Source of the DNA: Psychrobacter sp. Cmf 22.2
Lineage (GTDB): Bacteria > Pseudomonadota > Gammaproteobacteria > Pseudomonadales > Moraxellaceae
NCBI RefSeq assembly: GCF_001921745.1
Contig: NZ_MRYA01000003.1
Span: forward strand, 124,001 to 188,000
Direction of reading: 5' to 3'
Length of the DNA stretch: 64,000 nucleotides
This document shows, one piece after another, positions 46,895 through 56,735 of this stretch (position 1 is its first letter; every line of letters starts with the position of its first letter). The translations under genes and the position numbers were made by a program. Under the pieces are notes generated by a model. It did not search any database, was not told the origin of the DNA, and saw nothing but the letters and a program-made list of their open reading frames with translations.

Positions 46895-47502
46895 TTTAAC
46901 GTCTATTATATAAATAGCAATTAGGTGAAAAGGTGTGATTAATTTGCAATATGATTTTAAAAATGCCTTTTAAGTTTTGAGAAAAACAATTGATTGTTAT
47001 TGACATAATATGTAAGTAATAAAAAAGCGGTGTGGAATAGTTTCACACCGCTTTTTTATGGAAATTTAGTAAAGGCCAGATATTATCAGTACTTGATAGT
47101 CCATCTTTTGACCAAAAGAACGTTCAGTTTTGTATTTAATTGGTCAATGCTCATAAATCACTGTAAAATAGTGCATTGTGCAATTTTATAATGGGTCAAG
47201 TCACAGTATTTATTCTATAGCCTTTCTCTGAATATTAGTAGGTTGTATGGCATAATCTACGTAGAGATGGAAATGTAAAATTGGTGTAAGTTTCTATTAG
47301 AGATTATCATGACCAATGGCTATAAAAACCAAATTTGAATAATAAAGAAAATACAGTAGTACCGTTGATAAGTATATGATCCGCAATAGGATTGTAAATA
47401 CAATTTATCAGTACATCAAATTACGACAGAACACTTAATGACCAATATTAGAATGCATATGCAATTAATATTGTTTTCGTCATTCAACATTAGGAAAAAT
47501 AT
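46895..47502. other. rpsO-pnp intergenic region
   Basis: Contains the rpsO terminator (47021-47057) and a long AT-rich pnp leader. In E. coli this leader is cut by RNase III for autoregulation; a comparable double-stranded site is not obvious by eye. Confidence 0.45.
47021..47057 (+). terminator. Terminator after rpsO
   Basis: AAAAAAGCGGTGTG / CACACCGCTTTTTT perfect 14-bp stem with a 9-base loop; symmetrical and T-rich at the end. Confidence 0.93.
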
Positions 47503-49626
47503 ATGACAAATTCGACAATGTTTAATACTATTAAACGTGAATTTCAATATGGCGACCAAAAAGTCGTCCTTGAAACTGGCCGTGTTGCCCGCCAAGCTAA
47601 CTCAATTATGGTCCATATGGGCGGTGTTTCAGTATTGGTGGCAGCGGTAGTAAAGTCTGAAGCCAAAGATGGCCAAAACTTCTTTCCATTAACGGTAAAC
47701 TATCAAGAAAAAATGTATGCAGCGGGTAAAATCCCAGGTGCTTACGGTAAACGTGAAGGCCGTGCTAGTGAGTTTGAAACTCTAACTTCGCGTCTGATTG
47801 ATCGTCCAATCCGTCCATTATTCCCTGAAGGTTATGTCAACGAAATTCAAATCACAGCGACAGTCGTGTCATCAGACAAAACTCAATCTGCAGATATCGC
47901 TGCCCTAATCGGTGCCTCAGCAGCGTTAGCTATCTCTGATGCGCCATTTAACGGACCTGTCGCGGCAGCCCGTGTTGGTTTTATCAATGGTGAATACGTA
48001 CTAAACCCAACGCTTGAGCAGCTTACAGAGAGTGATCTCGACCTAGTCGTAGCTGGTACAAAGTCTGCAGTATTGATGGTAGAGTCTGAAGCGGCAGAGC
48101 TGTCAGAAGATCAAATGCTTGGTGCTGTACTGTACGGTCATGAACAGCAGCAAATCGTCATAGATAACATTACTTCGATGGCAGAAGAAGTCGGTACTGC
48201 CAAGCAACAGTTTGTAGCACCTAAGCATAATGAAACGCTAGAATCTAGCATGAGAGAGCAGTTTGGCGAGCAAGTGGCTGATGCTTATACCATTACTAGT
48301 AAGCAAGACCGCTACACAAAGCTTGATGAAATCAAAAACGCTGCTATTGACGCGTTAGCAGGCGATGTAGAGTCAGAATCATACAATGATAACGTATCTG
48401 AACTAAAAGAGATCTATAACGATCTTAAGTACCGTACAGTGCGTGACAATATCTTATCTGGTAAGCCGCGTATTGACGGTCGTGATCTTGAGACGGTTCG
48501 TGCGTTAGATGTACAAGTAGGTGTATTGCCATATACTCATGGTTCAGCGTTATTTACTCGCGGTGAGACCCAAGCATTGGTAACGACTACTTTGGGCAAC
48601 AGCCGTGACGTCAATATGATTGATTCGTTAAGTGGCACTATTCGCGATCATTTCATGTTGCACTATAACTTCCCGCATTTCTCAGTGGGCGAAACAGGCC
48701 GTGAAGGTATCCCAAAACGCCGTGAAATCGGTCATGGTCGCTTAGCACGTCGCGGTGTACAGGCGATGCTACCGGACAGCGAGCGCTTCCCGTATGTCAT
48801 CCGCGTAGTATCAGAAATCACTGAATCAAATGGCTCCTCTTCTATGGCGTCTGTTTGTGGTGCAAGTTTGGCATTGATGGATGCTGGTGTACCGCTAAAA
48901 GCACCTGTGGCTGGTATCGCAATGGGTCTGGTTAAAGAAGGCGAGCGTTTTGCTGTTCTATCAGACATCTTAGGCGATGAAGATCATCTTGGCGATATGG
49001 ACTTTAAAGTCGCTGGTTCTAAGGATGGTATTACTGCGCTTCAGATGGATATCAAAATCGAAGGTATTACGCCTGATATCATGGAGCAAGCGTTAAAACA
49101 AGCTCATGCTGGTCGTATCCATATCTTAGATGCGATGAACCAGGTATTGCCAGAGAGCCGTACTGAAATCAACGCTCATGCACCGAACTACGCGGTTATC
49201 GAAATCAATCCTGACAAGATTCGTGATGTCATCGGTAAAGGCGGCGCGATGATTCGTCAGCTCACAGAAGAGACTGGCGCGGTTATCGATATTGATGATG
49301 CTGGTACGATTCGTATCTTTGGTGAGAACAAAGCGGCAACTAAAGCTGCTATCGGTAAAATCGAAGCATTGACGGCCGAAGTTGAAGTTGGTAAAACTTA
49401 CGAAGGTACAGTCGCTCGTATCGTTGACTTTGGCGCGTTCGTTAACGTCTTGCCAAACACGGATGGCTTAGTACATATTTCACAAATCGCAGAAGAGCGC
49501 GTAGAGAATGTGTCTGACTATCTAAAAGAAGGTCAGACCGTTAATGTATTTGTTCAAGACGTCGATAACCGTGGTCGCATTAAGTTGACTATGAAAGGGG
49601 TAGAGCAGGATGCAGCTGCTGAATAG
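47503..49626 (+). CDS. pnp: Polyribonucleotide nucleotidyltransferase
   Basis: Phosphorolytic 3'-5' exoribonuclease, often part of the RNA degradosome and important for growth in the cold. The 707 residues comprise two RNase PH domains joined by a helical domain, KH (about 560-615, [21 protein letters not shown]) and S1 (about 625-695, [20 protein letters not shown]). The C-terminus is short (GVEQDAAAE). Start: TTAGGAAAAATAT before the ATG. The last codons and terminator are duplicated about 2.3 kb downstream. Confidence 0.97.
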   Translation: MTNSTMFNTIKREFQYGDQKVVLETGRVARQANSIMVHMGGVSVLVAAVVKSEAKDGQNFFPLTVNYQEKMYAAGKIPGAYGKREGRASEFETLTSRLIDRPIRPLFPEGYVNEIQITATVVSSDKTQSADIAALIGASAALAISDAPFNGPVAAARVGFINGEYVLNPTLEQLTESDLDLVVAGTKSAVLMVESEAAELSEDQMLGAVLYGHEQQQIVIDNITSMAEEVGTAKQQFVAPKHNETLESSMREQFGEQVADAYTITSKQDRYTKLDEIKNAAIDALAGDVESESYNDNVSELKEIYNDLKYRTVRDNILSGKPRIDGRDLETVRALDVQVGVLPYTHGSALFTRGETQALVTTTLGNSRDVNMIDSLSGTIRDHFMLHYNFPHFSVGETGREGIPKRREIGHGRLARRGVQAMLPDSERFPYVIRVVSEITESNGSSSMASVCGASLALMDAGVPLKAPVAGIAMGLVKEGERFAVLSDILGDEDHLGDMDFKVAGSKDGITALQMDIKIEGITPDIMEQALKQAHAGRIHILDAMNQVLPESRTEINAHAPNYAVIEINPDKIRDVIGKGGAMIRQLTEETGAVIDIDDAGTIRIFGENKAATKAAIGKIEALTAEVEVGKTYEGTVARIVDFGAFVNVLPNTDGLVHISQIAEERVENVSDYLKEGQTVNVFVQDVDNRGRIKLTMKGVEQDAAAE

Positions 49627-49692
49627 ATAGTTTAGTTTGATGTAAAAGAACCGCTCTAAAATGTTAGTAATAGCAGTCAGGGCGTTTTTTTT
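49572..49692 (+). repeat. pnp 3' end and terminator, resident copy of a long direct repeat
   Basis: Last 18 codons of pnp plus its 3' untranslated region and terminator. The same segment recurs in diverged form at 51921-52047; the first 27 bases are identical, as are 19 bases over the terminator. The terminator arm here (CCGCTCT ... AGGGCG, then eight T residues) pairs less well than in the downstream copy. Confidence 0.85.
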
Positions 49693-50474
49693 ATCTCTTT
49701 AATGTTACTAAATAGTTAAATATTACTTTTATCAAATGCATTTAGTTTCTTAGTAAGGATATTAGTCTCTGGCTGTGCGCTATACGTAACAATAGATCTA
49801 GCTATTGACATAATGACAATATACTTTGTGGTCCACATGTAGTAATATTTTCTAAAATAGATTGAGTCTTCTTTAATTTGCCATCAGCATCGTTATAATA
49901 GTGGTTATGGACTTTTTGGTTGAATCATAAGTTTTGATTTCAATATTTTATTGGTTTTATCTAAGTAATAAATAAGTGTTTTTCTAAATTTTTGTCTTAT
50001 ATTCGGATTGCAACATATTGTTTGATTCTATCTATATAGTGTTTTATAGTTAGATAGATTACTCGTAATATTAGAATGTGTGTTAATTATCAATTTTTTT
50101 GTAGTAGTTTTCGCTATTCTTTTAAAATATTTTTAATAACATCAAGATGTTGCTGTCTTTATTTTTGAGTACGGGCTTCATAATGGCTGTTAAACTGCTA
50201 TCCAATGCTATTAAAATCTAGTACTCAAAATGTACCGCATTATGTTAAAGCAACTTACGTTTTGGTGTCTATTTAAGATGTACTTAATTTTACGATATAC
50301 AATTAATTTGGATATCACATCAACCATATCACACCAATAATTTTGCTTCATTAATACGGTGTCAATTGTGCTATTAATTCAATTTTGTGTTTTAATGACT
50401 TCTTTTTTAAGAAAAGCAGAATCTATTGACTCCGTTTTTTAAAATATTCAATGATTTTTTTAAGGAAAATATAA
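49627..50474. other. AT-rich gene-free region at the left of the ATP-grasp cassette
   Basis: After the pnp terminator, nearly 780 bp of very AT-rich sequence precede the ATP-grasp gene. I found no ORF with a ribosome binding site, no RNA gene and no insertion-sequence ends. Compositionally it resembles the ATP-grasp gene rather than pnp. Confidence 0.55.
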
Positions 50475-51500
50475 ATGAAAGTAGCTATTCATCATAGACC
50501 AGGGAGTTTTTCCGATCGTTGGATTGAATATTGCAAAAATAAAAATATTGATTATAAGTTAGTTAATGCTTTTGATACTGATATTATAGAACAATTAAAA
50601 GGTTATGATGTTTTCATGTGGCATCATCATCATTCCCAAATCAAGGATGTTCTCGCTGCTAAAAATATCCTTTTTGCTATAGAACATTCAGGATTAAGGG
50701 TTTTTCCTGATTTTAAAACAAACTGGCATTTTGATAATAAGGTCGCTCAGAAGTATCTTCTTGAAGCTGCTGGTATACCAATAGTTCCTAGCTATATTTT
50801 TTATGATAAGAAACAAGCGAAGAAATGGGCAAAGAATACTAGCTATCCCAAAGTTTTCAAACTAACTCGAGGTGCAGGATCTAGTAATGTTAAGTTGGCG
50901 AGATCAAAATCGGACGCAGTTAAGTTTATAAACAAGTCTTTTGGAAAGGGATTCCCTCAGCTAGATAGGGTTGGGTATTTAAAAGAAGCGCTTAGAAAGA
51001 GTGGAAAAGATACATTAAGTGTAGGTTCGTTAACAAATGTTTTAAAAGGTGTTACAAGATTTGTTTTTAATAGTGAGTTTGCTAAAAAACAAAGTCCTGA
51101 ACGTGATTATGCTTATTTTCAAGACTTTATAGAAAACAAAGGTTTTGATGTTAGAGTTGTCGTGATTGATAATAGAGCAGTAGCTTTAAAGAGGATGGTT
51201 AGAGAGAACGATTTTAGAGCATCAGGAAGCGGGAATTTGGTTTTTGATAACGAAAAAATTGATAAAAGGTATATAGAGTTAGCTTTTAACGTTTCTGATA
51301 AACTTCAAACTCAGTCGTTAGCCATAGACCTTATCCACGGTATAGATGATGAAATTAGAGTTGTAGAAATGAGTTATGGCTTTCCTATGTTGAATTTTCT
51401 TGAGCGCTCTGCAGGGTATTGGGATAAAGATATAAATTGGCATGAGAGTGATTTAAACCTTCAAAATTGGATAATTGAAGGGCTTTTAAGAGATAAATAA
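50475..51500 (+). CDS. ATP-grasp family protein, probably horizontally acquired
   Basis: A 341-residue protein with an ATP-grasp layout: an N-terminal Rossmann-like part (MKVAIHHRPGSFSDRW), a middle part with FKLTRGAGSSNVKLARS (nucleotide-binding lysine and glycine loop), DYAYFQDFIENKGFDVRVVVID, and a C-terminal LAIDLIHGIDDEIRVVEMSYGFPM. Such carboxylate-amine/thiol ligases act in peptide, cofactor and surface-polysaccharide modification; the substrate is unknown. Codon use is clearly AT-richer than in pnp or glsA. Start: AAGGAAAATATAA before the ATG. No neighbour suggests a pathway. Confidence 0.8.
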   Translation: MKVAIHHRPGSFSDRWIEYCKNKNIDYKLVNAFDTDIIEQLKGYDVFMWHHHHSQIKDVLAAKNILFAIEHSGLRVFPDFKTNWHFDNKVAQKYLLEAAGIPIVPSYIFYDKKQAKKWAKNTSYPKVFKLTRGAGSSNVKLARSKSDAVKFINKSFGKGFPQLDRVGYLKEALRKSGKDTLSVGSLTNVLKGVTRFVFNSEFAKKQSPERDYAYFQDFIENKGFDVRVVVIDNRAVALKRMVRENDFRASGSGNLVFDNEKIDKRYIELAFNVSDKLQTQSLAIDLIHGIDDEIRVVEMSYGFPMLNFLERSAGYWDKDINWHESDLNLQNWIIEGLLRDK

Positions 51501-51920
51501 ACGTATTTTTTACTCAGATATCAATTTAAATGAGTCCTTCATATTGGAGTCATTATAGAATAATTTGTAGTTGGCTTCTGTGTTAAGCATTAATTACTAA
51601 GTTATAGCCCAAGTATCTTATAGGTTCACTTGTCTAAACGTATATCAGCGTGATTAGGATGTACATAAATGAAACCAGTAATACGTAACGCTTAATACTA
51701 TTTATAGATCATTAATGAAAAGATAGGAAGGAGGGAGTTGGTTGAGCCTAACTTATCAGTTGATAGTCTACGAGTAGTATTTATTAGATTCAAAAATTTA
51801 TCCGTTGAAGTGATGAAATAGCCACAATTCAACTTTGTAGAGTACAATAAGCTATACTTAAATTTTATTTGAGTTTAATGGAACTGGTTAAAGAAGATGA
51901 GCACTGGAGTAATCTCATGT

Positions 51921-52047
51921 TGGTCGCATTAAGTTGACTATGAAAGGTATTGAGCAGGGTACAACGACAACTGCTGAATAAGTAGCTTAGTTTGATATAA
52001 AAAACCGCTCTGAACTGTCAGTAATAGCAGTCAGGGCGGTTTTTTTT
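51921..52047 (+). repeat. Second, diverged copy of the pnp 3' end and terminator
   Basis: Codes in frame for [19 protein letters not shown] then stop, matching the resident pnp end [17 protein letters not shown], followed by the same 3' untranslated region and a better-paired terminator. There is no upstream pnp sequence, so it is a 3' fragment. Differences preserve a plausible protein end, which suggests an allele from another strain rather than decay. Confidence 0.85.
51998..52047. terminator. Terminator in the duplicated pnp tail
   Basis: AAAACCGCTCTGAACTG pairing with CAGTCAGGGCGGTTTT, then a T-run. Lies between the cassette and the convergent PACE gene, and may serve both. Confidence 0.8.
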
Positions 52048-52092
52048 GTTTTTGAATAATTAGAAAGTTGTTTTGTAGATAGATAAAGCAGT

Positions 52093-52539
52093 CTATATAG
52101 AAACCGCTTCATTTTTTTCATAGTTAAAATACGGTATTGGGAAAATCTTGTCATAAGCCCAGTTATAAGAGAAGGTATAAGCCAGATAAAATCCAACCAA
52201 TGACGCATCCATAATAAAGGCTTGCCATAAAGTAATGCCAAGATACCAAGAGACCATCGGCAGATATAGAATCAGCAGGCCACTCTCAAACAGTAATACA
52301 TGAAGCACCCTTAACGCTGGCGTCTTAAATGTACTGCGCTTAAATCTCACCATCCCCTTATCAAAGGCAATATTGAATCCGTAGTTCCATAGGGTTGCTA
52401 TGATAGAGCCTGTGATGGCAATAACGCTGATATCCTTAATATCAAAATTAAAGAAGAAGCTCATAATTGGGATGGATAGTATTAATGCAATTATTTCAAA
52501 TCCAACAGCGTGACGAATACGATCTCTATGAGTTCGCAT
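52093..52539 (-). CDS. PACE family efflux transporter (AceI-like)
   Basis: A 148-residue inner-membrane protein with two bacterial transmembrane pair domains (four helices). The start MRTHRDRIRHAVGFEIIAL places the essential proton-coupling glutamate at position 15, as in Acinetobacter AceI. The second repeat begins ALRVLHVLLFESGLLI with its own Glu. Family members export chlorhexidine and short-chain diamines; the native substrate here is inferred. The ATG at 52539 (AAGGA upstream) is preferred to a TTG two codons earlier. Divergent from a LysR regulator, the usual arrangement. Confidence 0.92.
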   Translation of the reverse strand: MRTHRDRIRHAVGFEIIALILSIPIMSFFFNFDIKDISVIAITGSIIATLWNYGFNIAFDKGMVRFKRSTFKTPALRVLHVLLFESGLLILYLPMVSWYLGITLWQAFIMDASLVGFYLAYTFSYNWAYDKIFPIPYFNYEKNEAVSI

Positions 52540-52639
52540 GTTCAATCCTTATAGAATATTAGTTCATATTGTTAATTTAAATCTATTGTATCTGCTAAAA
52601 TAATAGTTCAAAGTTACTATCCATAGGAAAAACCGATAC

Positions 52640-53524
52640 ATGAACTTTTCTTTAGATCAGTTGCAAGCATTTGTGGCGACTGTGGAAACAGGGTCGTTTT
52701 CGGCAGCAGGACGTCGGTTAGGCAAAGCTCAATCATCGGTTAGTGCGGCAGTTGCTAATTTAGAAGTCGACTTGGATAACGTTTTATTTGGCCGAGATAG
52801 TCGTTATCCTAAGCTAACTGAAGAAGGTGAGCGTCTCTTAGCTGAAGCTTATCTAATCTTAGAGCGCTGTGAGCATTTTTTTGGTGTTGCCAAAAGCTTA
52901 AGCGAAGGGGTCGAAAGCCGTTTAGTGCTTGCAGTGGACGATCTTTATCCATCAGAGTGGCTGGCTAGATTGCTGGATGAATTTGATAACTTATTTCCAA
53001 GTGTGGAGTTAGAATTGCTTCTTCCCATCATGGAAGACGTCAGTCGTTTGATTTTAGAAAAGCGGGCAGATTTGGGCATTATGTGGAGCCAAGAAGATTT
53101 ACCGTCAGCTATTAGCTTTCATACCTTAGGCTGGATTCCCCTTAAAATGGTTTGCTCACCCGAGCATGAAATAGCAAATAGATTGGTAAGCTGGGAGGAC
53201 TTAAAAAGGTATCGTCAGTTGATTGTAGCAACGCGAAACGAGAGTAAAGAAAAATCACGTTTAAGGGTTGCTGCTGATGTATGGTGGGTGGAGAGTCAAT
53301 GGGTTATTATCGAGCTTGTCCAACGTAACCTTGGTTGGGCGTTGGTGCCTGAGCATATTATTCTTGACGCATTAAAAGATGGCTCTTTGGTGTCACCAAA
53401 GCTGGACTTTGATAAGCACAGTTGGCCAGTTGCGGTCGAGTTGGTTTGGCATAAAGAAAAACCTTTAGGTAAGGCGGGTACTTGGTTGAAACAGGCAGTC
53501 ATTGCTTTAGACCAGCAAGCATAA
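52640..53524 (+). CDS. LysR family transcriptional regulator
   Basis: A 294-residue LysR-type regulator: N-terminal helix-turn-helix (1-60, LDQLQAFVATVETGSFSAAG, KAQSSVSAAVANLE) and periplasmic-binding-like effector domain (about 90-290). It is divergent from the PACE gene with about 100 bp between, so it most likely controls that pump, as AceR controls AceI. Start: AGGAAAAACCGATAC before the ATG. Confidence 0.9.
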   Translation: MNFSLDQLQAFVATVETGSFSAAGRRLGKAQSSVSAAVANLEVDLDNVLFGRDSRYPKLTEEGERLLAEAYLILERCEHFFGVAKSLSEGVESRLVLAVDDLYPSEWLARLLDEFDNLFPSVELELLLPIMEDVSRLILEKRADLGIMWSQEDLPSAISFHTLGWIPLKMVCSPEHEIANRLVSWEDLKRYRQLIVATRNESKEKSRLRVAADVWWVESQWVIIELVQRNLGWALVPEHIILDALKDGSLVSPKLDFDKHSWPVAVELVWHKEKPLGKAGTWLKQAVIALDQQA

Positions 53525-53933
53525 TGGCTTTATTCAATAAACTAATGGAAGATTGGCTCGAAGCCTTTTAGCCTTGTAGTCAGGGGGTATTTTGAGTGTG
53601 AGCGGCACAGTACCAAGTAAACTGTCGGCTAGAGGCTCAGTATTTTCTCTATAGTTTGATATTTCTTCAACAACTTATGGTGATTGTGTTTGGTCGAAAA
53701 AAGGGGCTTAATTGTTCAGTATGTTATCGGTATATTCCAACGGAAACATTTATTTTGCTTATTAAATCTATCAATAGACTACCCAAAACAGACCGCTAGA
53801 ATGGAGTTACTTATATCAGACTTTATGTGTCATGATGAATAATAGCAAAATATAATTTCTCCGTCTTATCCTGCCAAATTCAGTTAAAATCATGCCTATT
53901 CAGAAAACTCAATAAAAACACGGTTACCCCTTT
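53525..53933. other. Gene-free spacer
   Basis: AT-rich spacer between the LysR gene and glsA. No convincing promoter, terminator or RNA gene was found. Confidence 0.4.
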
Positions 53934-54857
53934 ATGATGCAACAAATTCTAGATGACATTACTGCCCAAATGGCACTTGAGACCGACCGCGGAAAGGTAG
54001 CAGATTATATCCCGCAGCTGGCGCATGTCGATCCCAATCAGTTTGGTATCGCCGTCGCGACTCCTGATGGACAAGTATACTCGGCTGGAGATGCCAGTAC
54101 GCTGTTCTCCATACAAAGTATCTCCAAAGTATTTACGCTAACTATTGGTCTTAGTAAGCTTGGCAGTACACTTTGGAATCATGTCGGCCGTGAACCCTCA
54201 GGTGACCCCTTTAATTCCATTACCATACTCGAGTATGAGTCGGGCCGACCGCGTAATCCTTTTATCAATGCAGGGGCGATTGCGGTAGTGGATGCTATTA
54301 CGATGGGACGCGAGCCAAAAGAGATACTGGATGAGATTATAGAGTTTGTGCACTTTATAGCAGACGATGATTCGATCGGTTTTGATTATAAAGTGGCAAG
54401 ATCTGAGATCGACCACGAAGATCGAAATGCCGCACTCGCTCACTTTATGAAGTCTTTTGGACATCTACAGCATGATGTCGATAAGATACTTAATACTTAC
54501 TTTCATCAATGCTCGATTGCAATGAGCTGTGAGCAGTTAGCCCGTGCTGGCCTGTTTTTGGTCTCTAATGGTATCAATCAACCCACAGGGGCAAAGGTGA
54601 TCAGCCCGCAGCAATCCAAGCGGATCAATTCATTAATGATGATGTGTGGTCACTACGATGGCTCTGGGGAGTTTGCCTATCAGGTGGGTCTGCCGGGCAA
54701 AAGCGGCGTCGGTGGCGGTATTCTAGCGATAGCGCCAGGTAAGGGTGCAATTGCAGTATGGTCACCTGGCCTAAATTCGGTCGGCAACTCAAAACTTGGG
54801 ACTAAAGCGTTAGAGCTACTAGGAGAGAGAACAGGCTGGTCAGTGTTTTCAAAATAA
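53934..54857 (+). CDS. glsA: Glutaminase
   Basis: Beta-lactamase-fold enzyme hydrolysing glutamine to glutamate and ammonia. The 307 residues contain the SxxK nucleophile pair (Ser62-Ile-Ser-Lys65 in [12 protein letters not shown]), [11 protein letters not shown], the [13 protein letters not shown] segment and the [12 protein letters not shown] loop near the end. Length equals that of E. coli YneH/GlsB. Two adjacent ATGs (53934, 53937) lack a strong ribosome binding site. Confidence 0.94.
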   Translation: MMQQILDDITAQMALETDRGKVADYIPQLAHVDPNQFGIAVATPDGQVYSAGDASTLFSIQSISKVFTLTIGLSKLGSTLWNHVGREPSGDPFNSITILEYESGRPRNPFINAGAIAVVDAITMGREPKEILDEIIEFVHFIADDDSIGFDYKVARSEIDHEDRNAALAHFMKSFGHLQHDVDKILNTYFHQCSIAMSCEQLARAGLFLVSNGINQPTGAKVISPQQSKRINSLMMMCGHYDGSGEFAYQVGLPGKSGVGGGILAIAPGKGAIAVWSPGLNSVGNSKLGTKALELLGERTGWSVFSK

Positions 54858-54926
54858 AAAAGCTTGTAGTAAAATTAAAAGTACAAATATGCCCGTATAA
54901 GCATTTGCCAAAGCGTTTACTCAGCC

Positions 54927-54974
54927 AAAAAAAATCCAATGCCAAACGCTTAAATGAACGTCTAACATTGGATT
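54927..54974 (-). terminator. Terminator of the disordered-protein gene
   Basis: On the minus strand, AATCCAATG / CATTGGATT with further pairing inside, then eight T residues. It lies 31 bp past the stop at 55006. Confidence 0.88.
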
Positions 54975-55005
54975 ACTTAAACTTTAGACTAACGATTTAA
55001 AGTGC

Positions 55006-55878
55006 TTACTCTTGATTTAAATCATCAATCATATCTTGATATTTTTCTTTTCTGCTTGCGATTTTGTTGCGCTCTTCTTCTACATTTGCGATGAGTTTTT
55101 TGGCAACTTCTACGCTTTTATCAAAGGCGGCAAGCTCCATATCTACTACAGCGATTAGTCGCTCTAGCGTCATAGCAGTAGCCTTTCCGGTAACGCCATT
55201 AGTCATGCCCATCGCTTCAGACATAAAGTCTTCTCTGAGCTTGTTTGCCCACTGGAATAGACCTGCCATCGACATATTAGAGTTGCTATCCTCATCGGAC
55301 TGCTCTTTTGCATCAGCGTCGTTTTGTTCGGTGTCGTCTTGCTGGTTGGCATTATTTTCTTCAGCGTCGTCAGACTTGTCACTTTTGCTAGTCTTCTCTT
55401 CTTGGCTAGATTTACTTTCTTTGTTAGTATCGCCAGCTTTGTCAGACTGATCGTCTTGTTCAGCCTTAGTGTCTTTTTTAGACGCTTCTTTTTTATCAGA
55501 CTTCTGATTTTTGTCAGCCTCTGCATCTTTGCTAGCGCTTTCAGATTTGCCTTTGTTGTCTGACTTAGTATCAGTGTCAGTATCTTTAGCTTTACTAGAG
55601 CTTTCAGGTTTGTCTTGGCTTTTAGACTTGTTAGCTGCTGATTTATCATCTTTAGCAGCACTGCCAACTTTCTTTTCTTGGGTTTGCTTGTCTTTGGTCT
55701 TATCGTCTTGAGTTTTCTTGTCCTGCTCCTTATCCTCTTGGTAGTCATGCTCAGCGTTATATTCTTCGAAATTACCATCTTCAAATACCACGGTATCGTC
55801 TTTGACAACCTCTACAGCTGTTACCGCATCGTTGTTTTCGTTCTTAGTGTTATTTTTGCTAGAATTATTATTTGGCAT
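55006..55878 (-). CDS. Acidic/lysine-rich disordered protein with C-terminal helical domain
   Basis: I do not recognise a family. Residues about 1-200 consist almost only of Lys, Asp, Glu, Ser, Ala, Gln and Asn in short reiterated KSD/KDT-like words, so they should be disordered. The last 90 residues (MSMAGLFQWANKLREDFMSE, then MTLERLIAVVDMELAAFDKS and a charged helix) look folded and helical, with a possible coiled coil. There is no signal peptide. A strong ribosome binding site (CAGGAG) and its own terminator show it is a real gene. Confidence 0.75.
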   Translation of the reverse strand: MPNNNSSKNNTKNENNDAVTAVEVVKDDTVVFEDGNFEEYNAEHDYQEDKEQDKKTQDDKTKDKQTQEKKVGSAAKDDKSAANKSKSQDKPESSSKAKDTDTDTKSDNKGKSESASKDAEADKNQKSDKKEASKKDTKAEQDDQSDKAGDTNKESKSSQEEKTSKSDKSDDAEENNANQQDDTEQNDADAKEQSDEDSNSNMSMAGLFQWANKLREDFMSEAMGMTNGVTGKATAMTLERLIAVVDMELAAFDKSVEVAKKLIANVEEERNKIASRKEKYQDMIDDLNQE

Positions 55879-56037
55879 AATTAATTCTCCTGTTTAGGTC
55901 GTTAATTAAAAAATATTTATGCTTAAGGGCACTCACATTCGATACTAGGCTGGAGTGACCTTTTAATCAATATCACGACATAAATATACTTATTAAGACC
56001 TACAGGAAAAAACATTTTACTAGGAAATTTAACAAGT

Positions 56038-56658
56038 TCAGACAGTTATACTTTTAGGAAGATGAATATCAATACGAACTTTTGGTATATCTTGCAGATA
56101 TTGAGTGAGAAGGGGTAAGGTCTCTGTATCCCAGTCTAGAATAGTCATATTTGAAGTAGGAGGTTCGTTGTCTGTATGACGCTGTGAATGAGTAAAGAGA
56201 AGCGGTCGTGCTAATAAGGCAATCCTGCGTATACCTTGGTAACGTATTAACGGTATTAGCTGCTGTCGTAAATCAATGAGTGCAGCAGTGAGCCACTGTG
56301 ACCGGACCGGATGGTAGGGGTGATCTGATATGATTAAATTAGCCACATAACTTGGCTGATTACCATTGCTACTAATACCAAGACCTGCCGACTCGCGCAA
56401 CCTTTTATGCAGTAGGCAACTACCCACTTTTAGGCTGCTATCGCGACAAGCGCGAAGATAGCGTTGATAGTTGTCAGGATACAAGGTCTTCGTCCGCATA
56501 AGTATAGGATCTAGCAATACACCAGCATTATTAACCGGCAAAATCAATACCTGCGCGCTGCTATTTAGAATCGGGGCATGGGTCAAACGCAAAGTGGTCA
56601 CAACAGATACCCCAAAAATAAATGGTTGAATATAAATAGTTTGATAAGTGATATGCAT
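56038..56658 (-). CDS. Degenerate macro-domain-like protein
   Basis: About 206 residues, one domain. Segments in order resemble a DarG-type macro domain: VLILPVNNAGVL, LYPDNYQRYLRACRDS, KVGSCLLHKR, YVANLIISDHPYHPV, LTAALIDLRQQLIPLI, GIRRIALLARPLL, LDWDTETLPLLTQYLQ and VRIDIHLP. The glycine-rich ADP-ribose loop (GVMGxGIA in active members) reads GVLLDPIL, and the GCGxGGLxW loop is replaced by a polar insertion before LDW. ADP-ribose hydrolysis is therefore unlikely; binding of another ligand is possible. No toxin gene is adjacent. The start is weakly supported. Confidence 0.6.
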   Translation of the reverse strand: MHITYQTIYIQPFIFGVSVVTTLRLTHAPILNSSAQVLILPVNNAGVLLDPILMRTKTLYPDNYQRYLRACRDSSLKVGSCLLHKRLRESAGLGISSNGNQPSYVANLIISDHPYHPVRSQWLTAALIDLRQQLIPLIRYQGIRRIALLARPLLFTHSQRHTDNEPPTSNMTILDWDTETLPLLTQYLQDIPKVRIDIHLPKSITV

Positions 56659-56735
56659 TCAAGCTGGCATTTAGTAGCAGTCTATATAGGCTGACATACG
56701 GTTAGCTACTTATATCTTTAATAAACTGTTTTATA

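Larger units (their letters stand above)
51501..52092. other. Gene-free region at the right of the ATP-grasp cassette
   Basis: About 420 bp of AT-rich sequence without recognisable genes, ending in the second copy of the pnp 3' end (51921-52047). A purine-rich GGAAGGAGGGAG at about 51727 is not followed by an ORF and may be a relic. Confidence 0.5.

Noticed and set aside
50221..50251. CATTATGTTAAAG in the cassette, possible Xer recombination site
   Set aside because: Only the right arm resembles dif/pdif; the left arm matches at about 3 of 11 positions.
55203..55884. Long ORFs on other frames across the disordered-protein gene
   Set aside because: They arise from its repetitive, stop-poor composition; the called frame alone has a ribosome binding site and a terminator.
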